From: UBA7672 sp964529555
GTDB lineage: Bacteria > Pseudomonadota > Alphaproteobacteria > Caulobacterales > Hyphomonadaceae
Direction: 5' to 3'
NCBI GenBank assembly: GCA_964529555.1
Contig: CAZGWV010000162.1
Location: forward strand, 1-5,431
Length of the DNA: 5,431 bases
Part shown: in pieces, positions 1 through 5,342 of the stretch
Layout of the letters: each line of letters begins with the position of its first letter
Position numbering within the stretch: the first letter of the stretch is position 1
The notes under the pieces: model-generated
Told to the model about the DNA's origin: nothing
Seen by the model: the letters and a program-made list of their open reading frames with translations, nothing else
Databases searched by the model: none
Program-made: the position numbers and the translations under genes

Positions 1-530
1 CTGCGCACGCTCAACCGGCTGACGACGAAGCCGCCGTGCGCGCCGTGATCGCCGACTGGTATGAGCGCGTCAGCCATTCCAAGGCGGATGCGCCCTGGGT
101 GCTGATGGCGCCCGGCGGCGTCGATAGCGGGCCGGGCTATGCCGTCCCCGCCGACCTGCACAGCGGCGCGGCCGTTATCCGCGGCCCGTATATCAACAAC
201 GAACTCGCGGCGAAGGCGCTGCAGTTCAGCTACGAGATCGACGTACTGAAAGTGGACCCGCGCTTCGCAAAGGCCATCGTCTGGGAGCGGGGATATTTCT
301 ACGCCTCCGCCGCCCAGAGGACCTACGAGATGGGCGTCTCGACGCTCTTCGTCTTCGAGAAGCAGGCCGACGGCTCATGGAAGATCCTCCTCCACGAAGC
401 CTCCAGCCGGGGCATCCCGCCCCACAAGATCACCGCCCCCATGCCCGACCTCAGAGACCTCTACTACCAAGGCTGCGGCGCCGCCTGCGACCCCGACAAG
501 GACGCCGCCGAGGCGAAGAAGGGCTGGTAG
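1..530 (+). CDS. Exported NTF2/SnoaL-like (DUF4440-type) protein, 3' part
   Basis: Partial gene whose start lies before the window. The reading frame is open from base 3, and the visible part begins AHAQPADDEAAVRAVIADWY. The Ala-rich AHA-Q stretch looks like the end of a Sec signal peptide, so the GTG at 36 is an internal valine codon, not the start. The mature protein begins with a helix typical of NTF2-like folds (AVRAVIADWYERV) and ends with strands reading STLFVFEKQADGSWKILLHE, the usual 'phenotype of the last beta strands' in SnoaL/DUF4440-like proteins. The C-terminal tail (from about 450) is polar, contains two cysteines (GCGAACD) and is rich in Lys, Asp and Ala. NTF2-like folds serve as enzymes or binding domains, so no substrate can be given. 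No terminator is seen after the TAG. Fold assignment is moderately sure; function is unknown. Confidence 0.7.
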   Translation, partial: AHAQPADDEAAVRAVIADWYERVSHSKADAPWVLMAPGGVDSGPGYAVPADLHSGAAVIRGPYINNELAAKALQFSYEIDVLKVDPRFAKAIVWERGYFYASAAQRTYEMGVSTLFVFEKQADGSWKILLHEASSRGIPPHKITAPMPDLRDLYYQGCGAACDPDKDAAEAKKGW

Positions 531-543
531 GCATAGCAAGATA

Positions 544-572
544 TTGACAAAGCAAGATTTATCCCACATTTT
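544..572 (+). promoter_or_regulatory. Putative promoter of the nucleotidyltransferase gene
   Basis: A perfect -35 hexamer TTGACA (544-549) is followed after 17 bp by CATTTT (567-572), a weak -10. Transcription would start near 579, giving a leader of about 25 nt before the TTG start at 604. The stretch is clearly AT-rich compared with its surroundings. The same TTGACR-N17-CATTTT arrangement occurs at 3858-3886. The -10 is far from consensus, so this is a candidate only. Confidence 0.45.
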
Positions 573-598
573 CTGATTTATGAATTTTGTGGGATAAA
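558..598. repeat. Perfect 11-bp inverted repeat, likely operator
   Basis: The left arm TTTATCCCACA (558-568) and right arm TGTGGGATAAA (588-598) are exact reverse complements separated by 19 AT-rich bases. Arm centres are 30 bp apart, close to three helical turns, so two protein subunits could bind on one DNA face. The left arm overlaps the spacer and -10 of the promoter candidate, the dyad centre (578) falls on the predicted start of transcription, and the right arm ends 5 bases before the TTG start codon. This is the geometry of a repressor site. Because the left arm would mostly not be transcribed, an RNA hairpin is less likely than a DNA site. The binding protein is unknown and no regulator gene is visible beside it. 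Confidence 0.65.
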
Positions 599-603
599 CG
601 GTC

Positions 604-1599
604 TTGGCGATACAGCCCTTCAGCGAAGAGCAGGCTCGAAATCTCGTGAACCTGCGCCAGCGCTATGAAGTCTGGATGGAAGCCGAGCAGGCGCTCGCAG
701 CGCTTCCCTATGATCTCCGCCGCAAGGAGGTGGGCGGCCGCTCGTACCTCTACGAAATCGTCGACCGTGGCGGGAACGGCAAGAGCCTCGGCGCATGGTC
801 GCCCGAGCACGCGGCGCGCTTCCACGCCTATCGTCAGAAGAAAGCGGACGCGAAAGCCCGCATTGATGTCAGCCGCGGGCCGCTGGAAGAAACCGGACGC
901 CTCTGCCGCGCCCTGCGCACACCCATGCTAGCCAATCGCGCCGGAGAAATTCTCCGCGAGTGCGACCGGCAGCGATTGCTGGGCGACAGCCTCCTCGTCG
1001 TGGGGACCAACGCCATGCCCGCCTACGCGCTGGAAGCCGCCGGCTTCATTCGCGGAGCCCCGGACGAAACCGACGACTTCGATCTTGCCTGGTCATCGCC
1101 AGCGCCCGCCGACGGAACGCCGGTGTGGAGCATGCTGAAGACCATCGATCCGACCTTTACGGTCAATACCGAAAGACCCTTTCAGGCGCGCAACGCCAGC
1201 GCCTACGAGGTCGAACTGCTCATCGCGCCTTCCCGAATGGCAACCTACCAGAACCAAGACCAGCCGCGTCCCATCCCGTTGCCGGAGCAGGAGTGGCTGC
1301 TGCTCGGCCGCCCCGTGGACCAGATTGTGATCTGCCGCGACGGATCGGCGGCGCGGATCGTGGCGCCGGACCCCAGATGGTTTGCGCTCCAGAAGCTCTG
1401 GCTGTCGGAGCTTGACCGCCGCGCCCCACTCAAACGCCCGAAGGACCGCCAACAGGGCATCATCCTGCTCGACGCCATCGCCGAAGCCATGCCGCAATAT
1501 CCACTCGACGCCGCGTTCGAGCGCGAAATCCCGCCCGAGTTGTCGCCGCACTACGCGGCGTGGCGTGCGTCCAGACCCGGCGCCCGCAAACCGCGATGA
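604..1599 (+). CDS. GSU2403-family nucleotidyltransferase-fold protein
   Basis: Predicted 331-residue cytoplasmic protein. The motif VVGTNAMPAYALEAAGF (132-148) followed by D-D-F-D-L-A-W (157-163) matches the Gly-Thr/Ser loop and the Asp-x-Asp metal site (D158, D160) of Pol-beta-like nucleotidyltransferases, in the arrangement I know from the GSU2403 family (Pfam NTP_transf_8 type). A helical N-terminal region (about 1-115) precedes it, and the C-terminal half (about 195-310) is family-typical but not assignable. The start must be the TTG at 604: an in-frame TAA lies at 595-597, and the next in-frame Met is at residue 24. There is no good Shine-Dalgarno, only GTGGGA at 589-594, which lies inside the right arm of the inverted repeat. 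Members of this fold modify RNA, proteins or small molecules, and some are toxins; the substrate here is unknown. The gene seems to be transcribed alone from its own promoter. Confidence 0.8.
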   Translation: MAIQPFSEEQARNLVNLRQRYEVWMEAEQALAALPYDLRRKEVGGRSYLYEIVDRGGNGKSLGAWSPEHAARFHAYRQKKADAKARIDVSRGPLEETGRLCRALRTPMLANRAGEILRECDRQRLLGDSLLVVGTNAMPAYALEAAGFIRGAPDETDDFDLAWSSPAPADGTPVWSMLKTIDPTFTVNTERPFQARNASAYEVELLIAPSRMATYQNQDQPRPIPLPEQEWLLLGRPVDQIVICRDGSAARIVAPDPRWFALQKLWLSELDRRAPLKRPKDRQQGIILLDAIAEAMPQYPLDAAFEREIPPELSPHYAAWRASRPGARKPR

Positions 1600-1660
1600 A
1601 CCGCGCCGCGACGCGAAACCGCTTTTGCGGCCGGACCGAACCGGGCTATCGCGGGCCTGC

Positions 1661-2779
1661 ATGACACGCCTGAAACAGCTCTATGGACAGCGCCTCGCGT
1701 CGGGCCAGGTGAAGGCCGACCTCGCACAGGCCGAGGCCGTCGAACGGCTCGATGCGCTGGTGAAGGCGCTGGCGGCCTCGCGCGGCTGGTTCGGCCGCGG
1801 CAAGGCTCCGCGCGGCCTCTACATCTGGGGCGCAGTCGGTCGCGGCAAGTCCATGCTGATGGACCTGTTCTTCGAGGCGGCGCCCCGCAAGGACAAGCGC
1901 CGCGTTCACTTCCACGACTTCATGCTGGAAATCCACGCCTTCATCTTCGAATGGCGCAAGCTCTCCCCATCGGAACGCAAGCGTCATCCCGCCCATGTGC
2001 GCGAAGCAGGCGACGATCCCATCGCGCCCGCCGCACGCCACATCGCCAACACAGCCGGCCTGCTGTGCTTCGACGAATTCCACGTCACCCAGATCGCCGA
2101 CGCCATGATCCTCGGCCGCCTGTTCGGACAATTGTTCGACCTCGGCGTCACCATCGTCGCCACGTCGAACCGCAGGCCATCCGATCTCTACAAGGACGGC
2201 ATCAACCGCCAGCTCTTCCTGCCTTTCATCAAGCGCCTCGAAGACGAACTCGACGTGATCGAGCTGAAATCCGTGCGCGACTACCGCCTCGAACGCCTGA
2301 CTGCAGCGCCCGTGTACTACTCCCCCCTCGGCCCCGAAGCCGACGCCTCGATGGATGCCGCCTTCGCGCGCCTCGCCGGCGGCGCGCCTCCGCTGCCTGA
2401 AACTCTCGATGTGCAAGGCCGCAAACTCACCGTCCCCGAGCAGGCGACAGGCGTCGCCCGCTTCACTTTCGACCGGCTCTGCAAACAACCGCTGGGCGCC
2501 GCCGACTATCTCGCTATCGCGCGCCGCTATCCCACCGTGCTGATCGACCGCGTGCCGAAGATGGGCAAGGACGAGCGCACATGGGCCGCCCGCTTCGTCA
2601 CACTGATCGATGCGCTCTACGAATCGAAAACCAAGCTCGTGATATCCGCCGACGCACAGCCGGACGACATCTACATCGCGGGCGACGGCGCCTTCGAATT
2701 CCAGCGTACGGCCAGCCGCCTGCACGAAATGCGCTCGGCCGATTATCTCGCCGCAGAACGCGAACAGGCTGCGGGATAA
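1661..2779 (+). CDS. zapE: Cell division protein ZapE / AFG1-family ATPase
   Basis: 372-residue AAA-type P-loop ATPase, a normal length for the family. Walker A is GAVGRGKS (57-64), Walker B is LLCFDEFHV with D138-E139, and the sensor-1-like strand is IVATSNR (N170). The segments FHDFMLEIH and the late IDRVPKMGKDERTWAARF are also characteristic of ZapE/AFG1. In Escherichia coli ZapE associates with the division ring and the inner membrane; the mitochondrial homologue AFG1/LACE1 takes part in protein quality control. The ATG at 1661 is chosen because the following residues (TRLKQLYGQRLASGQVKADL) match the usual family N-terminus. The frame is open far upstream, but that part overlaps the preceding gene and looks like non-coding frame. 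No clear ribosome binding site precedes the ATG. The gene lies 61 bp after the nucleotidyltransferase gene and converges on the hydrolase gene with 6 bp between stops. Confidence 0.95.
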   Translation: MTRLKQLYGQRLASGQVKADLAQAEAVERLDALVKALAASRGWFGRGKAPRGLYIWGAVGRGKSMLMDLFFEAAPRKDKRRVHFHDFMLEIHAFIFEWRKLSPSERKRHPAHVREAGDDPIAPAARHIANTAGLLCFDEFHVTQIADAMILGRLFGQLFDLGVTIVATSNRRPSDLYKDGINRQLFLPFIKRLEDELDVIELKSVRDYRLERLTAAPVYYSPLGPEADASMDAAFARLAGGAPPLPETLDVQGRKLTVPEQATGVARFTFDRLCKQPLGAADYLAIARRYPTVLIDRVPKMGKDERTWAARFVTLIDALYESKTKLVISADAQPDDIYIAGDGAFEFQRTASRLHEMRSADYLAAEREQAAG

Positions 2780-2785
2780 ACCGCC

Positions 2786-3613
2786 TCAGCGCGCCGTCCC
2801 CGCTGCGCCGCCAGCGTGATCCGCGCCTTTCAGCCACCAGTCGAACGCCTCCGCGCGCAGATTCTCCGGCATCACATGGCCGCCATTGAACAGGCGCAGC
2901 TCGACATCGAAGCCCAGATCCTCAAGCACCGGCGCAAAGATATCCCGCGTCGGCTTCATCGGCAGAACGTCGTCACGCTGGCCATGCACCAGCATCACGC
3001 GGCCCCGGTCCTCGCCATTGACCTTCATCAGCAGCCCCGGCGCGAACGCGATCACGGTCTGGAACAGGTCCGCATTGTTCGCGCCCAGCGACAGACCGTA
3101 TCCCGCGCCATCGGAAAACCCGATCAGCGAGATGCGGTTCGGATCGACAGCATAGGCCGCGAACGCGGCTTCGAGCGCGCTGTCGATGCGATCGACATCG
3201 GGGCCCCAGTCCGGCACGCGCGTCACACCGCGCAGGCGCGCGCCCGCCACCATGATGTCCCAACTATAGTCGAGCGCATCGGGCGCCAGCAGGATCACGC
3301 CATGCGCCTCGGCCAGCGCCTCGAACGCGCGGATCATCGTGTGCCCGCGATCTCCCGATCCATGCAGCAGCAACGCCATCGGCGCCGGCTTTGCCGGGTC
3401 ATACGATTTGGGAATGTAGACCTTCGCCCAGTCCAGCCCCGGCAGCGATTCCAACCCCGCGACAGGCTCCGGGTCGAGATGTGCGGGCTGGGCGTCCGGC
3501 CTGGCCTGGATATCCCACGCCGCTCCGCGCGGCGCGCTTTCCGAACCGGCGACGGGAAACGCGGCCATCGCCAACGCGATCGCCAGGCAAGCTGAAACAC
3601 GGCGCCAGCGCAT
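2786..3613 (-). CDS. Exported alpha/beta serine hydrolase (esterase/PHB-depolymerase-like)
   Basis: 275 residues. A Sec signal peptide is visible: basic MRWRR, a hydrophobic stretch (about 7-22), and likely cleavage near VAG-SE or SES-A (23-26). The alpha/beta hydrolase parts are in order: strand and oxyanion turn LLLHGSGD (81-88), nucleophile elbow GFSDG (165-169, Ser167), acid segment HGQRDDVLP (probably Asp214) and GGHVMP (His246), so the catalytic triad appears complete. The layout resembles small carboxylesterases/phospholipases (COG0400) and LpqC/poly(3-hydroxybutyrate) depolymerase-like proteins (COG3509); the substrate cannot be told from sequence. The start ATG (3613) has a Shine-Dalgarno GGAG (complement of 3622-3625) seven bases upstream. 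The product would act in the periplasm or outside the cell. It is transcribed away from the cysteine-domain gene pair and shares the 301-bp divergent regulatory region with it. Confidence 0.85.
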   Translation of the reverse strand: MRWRRVSACLAIALAMAAFPVAGSESAPRGAAWDIQARPDAQPAHLDPEPVAGLESLPGLDWAKVYIPKSYDPAKPAPMALLLHGSGDRGHTMIRAFEALAEAHGVILLAPDALDYSWDIMVAGARLRGVTRVPDWGPDVDRIDSALEAAFAAYAVDPNRISLIGFSDGAGYGLSLGANNADLFQTVIAFAPGLLMKVNGEDRGRVMLVHGQRDDVLPMKPTRDIFAPVLEDLGFDVELRLFNGGHVMPENLRAEAFDWWLKGADHAGGAAGTAR

Positions 3614-3675
3614 GTCGGTTTCTCCGGCGCTGGGTTGGGAGGATTCCCCAGCGTTTCCGGGATGTATTTAGCATT

Positions 3676-3693
3676 GTTAGGAAGCGACCTAAC
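3676..3693. repeat. Dyad GTTAGG-N6-CCTAAC in the hydrolase leader
   Basis: Perfect 6-bp inverted repeat with a 6-base spacer (AAGCGA), 63 bp upstream of the hydrolase start. If the minus-strand promoter at 3722-3750 is used, it lies in the untranslated leader and could form a small RNA hairpin; otherwise it may be a protein site. Confidence 0.35.
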
Positions 3694-3720
3694 TTCACGG
3701 CACATAACGTTGACGTGAAG
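3693..3720. repeat. Dyad CTTCACG-N14-CGTGAAG
   Basis: Perfect 7-bp inverted repeat (3693-3699 and 3714-3720) directly adjoining the GTTAGG dyad and ending just before the predicted -10 of the hydrolase gene. Within it, TGAC-N6-GTCA (3711-3724) forms a further short dyad. It could be an operator near the start of minus-strand transcription (predicted near 3715). Confidence 0.35.
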
Positions 3721-3721
3721 G

Positions 3722-3750
3722 TCATAACTGCGAATGTGCAGTTATTTCAA
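3722..3750 (-). promoter_or_regulatory. Putative promoter of the hydrolase gene
   Basis: On the minus strand, TTGAAA (complement of 3745-3750) is followed after 17 bp by TTATGA (complement of 3722-3727). Transcription would start near 3715, leaving a leader of about 100 nt before the ATG at 3613. The 8-bp dyad at 3724-3745 fills the spacer between the two hexamers, which suggests a site for a repressor or a MerR-like regulator. Confidence 0.4.
3724..3745. repeat. Perfect 8-bp dyad ATAACTGC-N6-GCAGTTAT, likely operator
   Basis: The arms 3724-3731 and 3738-3745 are exact reverse complements around GAATGT. The 22-bp element occupies the -35/-10 spacer of the putative hydrolase promoter and is AT-richer than its surroundings. 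It has the size of a site for a dimeric helix-turn-helix regulator. The regulator is not encoded in this window. Confidence 0.5.
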
Positions 3751-3786
3751 GACCGTACGGGCTGTTGAGTCCAGCCGGCGTCAAGA

Positions 3787-3825
3787 CAGCCGAAAATGGC
3801 TGCAACCGGCGGATTCCGCCGCCGG
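3787..3825. repeat. Two tandem dyads with 6-base spacers (possible stem-loops)
   Basis: CAGCC-GAAAAT-GGCTG (3787-3802) is followed three bases later by CCGGCGG-ATTCCG-CCGCCGG (3806-3825). Both are perfect. They lie upstream of the candidate promoter at 3858-3886. If transcription starts further upstream, they would form two adjacent RNA hairpins in a leader or small RNA. There is no T-run, so they are not classical terminators. Confidence 0.3.
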
Positions 3826-3857
3826 ATCCCCGCCCCGCGTGCTGCTGCGCGTCCAGA

Positions 3858-3886
3858 TTGACGCTTCAATGCCGCAGGATCATTTT
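3858..3886 (+). promoter_or_regulatory. Putative promoter of the cysteine-domain gene pair
   Basis: TTGACG (3858-3863) is followed after 17 bp by CATTTT (3881-3886). The predicted start of transcription near 3893 leaves a 22-nt leader that carries the ribosome binding site at 3902-3906. The element resembles the candidate at 544-572 hexamer for hexamer. The -10 is weak. Confidence 0.4.
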
Positions 3887-3901
3887 CCCGCCTGGGACGA
3901 C

Positions 3902-3906
3902 AGGGA
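3902..3906 (+). promoter_or_regulatory. Ribosome binding site that decides the GTG start
   Basis: AGGGA lies eight bases before GTG 3915. The competing ATG codons at 3927 and 3930 have only a weak GAGA before them, and using them would remove the basic Lys-Thr-Arg n-region of the signal peptide. This supports GTG as the start. Confidence 0.55.
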
Positions 3907-3914
3907 CATACACT

Positions 3915-4349
3915 GTGAAAACGAGAATGATGGCGGCGAGCATCGCCGCGCTGGTTGCCGCCGGCGCCGCCGCCGCGCAGGACTACACGATCAACGATCA
4001 GGTGCGCGACCTGGTCGCCGGCATGGCCGCCGATGGCGAAACACTGGTCGGCCGGATCGTTCTCGATGAGATCGAGGAAGGCGAGTCGGCCACTCACACC
4101 TTCGTCCTCGACCCCGGCAAGGCGTACATGGTCTACGCCGCCTGCGATGACGATTGCTCGGACATCGACATGCTGGGCGAGGATGCCGGCGGCGCGTGGG
4201 TGGATGAGGACGTGGAAGACGACGACATGCCGATTCTCATCATCCTGCCGGGGGAGTCGGGCGACTCGCTGACGGTCACGCTCGACATGACCGCATGCGA
4301 CGCCGACGTCTGCGTGTTCGGCATCGGCCTCTACGAGACGGAGTTCTAG
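3915..4349 (+). CDS. Secreted acidic protein with one cysteine-paired PPC-like domain
   Basis: 144 residues from GTG 3915. The signal peptide is clear (basic MKTRMM, Ala-rich core, AAAA-QD cleavage near 21-22). The mature protein is one domain (about 30-144): alternating strands, then ACDDDCSDIDML with C77 and C81, an acidic loop (WVDEDVEDDDMP, 95-106), a strand ILIILPG, and a closing part with C128 and C133 before the last strand. The order G-E-S...F-x-L-x-x-G-K-A-Y...D-I-D...P-x-L...L-T-V-T-L resembles bacterial pre-peptidase C-terminal (PPC, PF04151-like) beta-sandwich domains, which normally lack these cysteines. Two disulfides in the periplasm or outside are likely by inference; the acidic loop could bind calcium. 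The downstream gene holds two copies of the same domain. I do not recognise a named family and no function can be assigned. Confidence 0.75.
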   Translation: MKTRMMAASIAALVAAGAAAAQDYTINDQVRDLVAGMAADGETLVGRIVLDEIEEGESATHTFVLDPGKAYMVYAACDDDCSDIDMLGEDAGGAWVDEDVEDDDMPILIILPGESGDSLTVTLDMTACDADVCVFGIGLYETEF

Positions 4350-4350
4350 C

Positions 4351-5232
4351 ATGCGGGTTTCCAGACTGGCCGTTGGCCTCGCGTTCGCCGCCTGGGCCGC
4401 CTTCTCCGCGCCGGCGCTCGCGGGCAAGGATAGCCCGGCCTCGCGCGCGCGCATCCAGGAGCGCGTCGATCTGTTCGACTATGGCAAGGATGTCGGCGAG
4501 CTGCAGTATTTCGAGATGAAATCCGGCGAGACCATCACCATTCCGCTCGCTGCCGACGCCACCACGGAATACTATGTCAACGGCTTCTGCGACGAGGACT
4601 GCGTCAATCTCGACCTCGTCGCCCGCGATGCGGACGGAACAGAGGCCGGCATCGACGATGCGGACGACAACGGCCCGATCCTCAACTTCCAGGCCACCGA
4701 ATACAGATCCGCAGCCGAGCAACCCAGGAACATTCCGCGCCCGATGACCATCGAAATCCGCATGGTGGCGTGCAAGACGGAGATCTGCACCGCCGCCCTG
4801 CGCATCGAGCAGGTCGTCCCCGAGCGCACGGGCGCAAGCGTGGACGACAAGCGGCAAAACGAATTCTACAAATCCGCCGAGGAATATCTGCGCGAGCGCA
4901 CCGGGCGGCTGGCCATCACGCCGGTGAGCGATATGGCGTTCGCGGAACTGGTCGAGGGCGAGACGGCGCGTGTCGAACTGGCGCTCGACAATTCGAAGCC
5001 CACCTTCCTCATCGCCGCCTGCGACGACGACTGCCTCAAGGGCGTGACGCTGCGCGCCTTCAACGCGGCCGGCGCGGAGGTGGCCTCCTATCTCGCCCAG
5101 GACGGCAAGGCTTTCCTGCAGATACCGGCCGGCTCGGGCAACAGGATCACGGTGGAGATCGGCATGCTGATGTGCTTCGAAACCCCGTGCGGCGCGGCGG
5201 TTCAGCCTTTCGTGGCCAGGCCGCAGGAATAG
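4351..5232 (+). CDS. Secreted protein with two cysteine-paired PPC-like domains
   Basis: 293 residues. Signal peptide: MRVSRLAVGLAFAAWAAF then ALA-GK, with cleavage after residue 24. Domain A (about 32-155) has C80-x3-C84 (FCDEDC, followed by NLDLVARDADG) and C141-x4-C146; domain B (about 172-287) has C224-x3-C228 (ACDDDC) and C275-x4-C280. C228 to C275 is 47 residues, exactly as C81 to C128 in the upstream protein; domain A carries about ten extra residues (YRSAAEQPRN) before its second cysteine pair. A polar linker (about 156-180) joins the domains. There is no catalytic motif or membrane anchor, so a structural or binding role is the cautious reading. The start ATG is one base after the upstream TAG, with GGAG (4340-4343) seven bases before it inside the upstream gene, so translation is probably coupled and both proteins are made together. 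Confidence 0.75.
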   Translation: MRVSRLAVGLAFAAWAAFSAPALAGKDSPASRARIQERVDLFDYGKDVGELQYFEMKSGETITIPLAADATTEYYVNGFCDEDCVNLDLVARDADGTEAGIDDADDNGPILNFQATEYRSAAEQPRNIPRPMTIEIRMVACKTEICTAALRIEQVVPERTGASVDDKRQNEFYKSAEEYLRERTGRLAITPVSDMAFAELVEGETARVELALDNSKPTFLIAACDDDCLKGVTLRAFNAAGAEVASYLAQDGKAFLQIPAGSGNRITVEIGMLMCFETPCGAAVQPFVARPQE

Positions 5233-5280
5233 ACGCGCCGGCGCGCCCGCGCCGCATTGCCCCCCTGCTCCCGTTGCGCT

Positions 5281-5309
5281 AACCGTCCCGGCGTCGAATC
5301 CGGGCGGTT
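5281..5309. terminator. Imperfect hairpin before mdh (possible terminator or leader structure)
   Basis: AACCGTCCCGG (5281-5291) pairs with CCGGGCGGTT (5300-5309) as ten base pairs with one bulged T, around the loop CGTCGAAT. No U-run follows, so it is a weak intrinsic terminator at best. It could end the cysteine-domain operon or fold in the mdh leader, 33 bases before the mdh start. The rest of the 5233-5342 gap is GC-rich and shows no convincing promoter. Confidence 0.35.
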
Positions 5310-5342
5310 CCGCGCCCGCCGCACCTGTCAGGAGAACTCCCC

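Noticed and set aside
36..38. GTG as start codon of the first gene
   Set aside because: The frame is open upstream and reads like a signal-peptide end followed by the first helix, so the gene starts before the window.
558..598. HipB-type operator (TATCC-N8-GGATA) in the inverted repeat
   Set aside because: The half-sites TATCC and GGATA are 27 bases apart instead of 8, so the resemblance is superficial.
1382..1660. Longer N-terminus for zapE
   Set aside because: It would overlap the end of the nucleotidyltransferase gene out of frame and adds Ser/Arg/Pro-rich sequence foreign to the family; homology starts at ATG 1661.
1646..2725. Long minus-strand open frame (359 codons) opposite zapE
   Set aside because: It is the mirror of a strongly recognisable GC-rich gene; its translation has no family features and the plus-strand ZapE motifs explain the sequence.
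2773..2781. Recurrence of GGGATAAAC, also present at 591-599
   Set aside because: At 2773 it is simply the end of the zapE coding sequence with its stop codon and lacks the second arm; taken as coincidence.
2816..3595. Plus-strand open frame opposite the hydrolase gene
   Set aside because: Arg/Gln/His-rich shadow translation; the minus strand has a signal peptide, a complete catalytic triad and a ribosome binding site.
3765..3914. Upstream extension of the first cysteine-domain gene
   Set aside because: The extension is Pro/Arg/Cys-rich, crosses dyads and the promoter candidate, and would bury the signal peptide; GTG 3915 has a good ribosome binding site.
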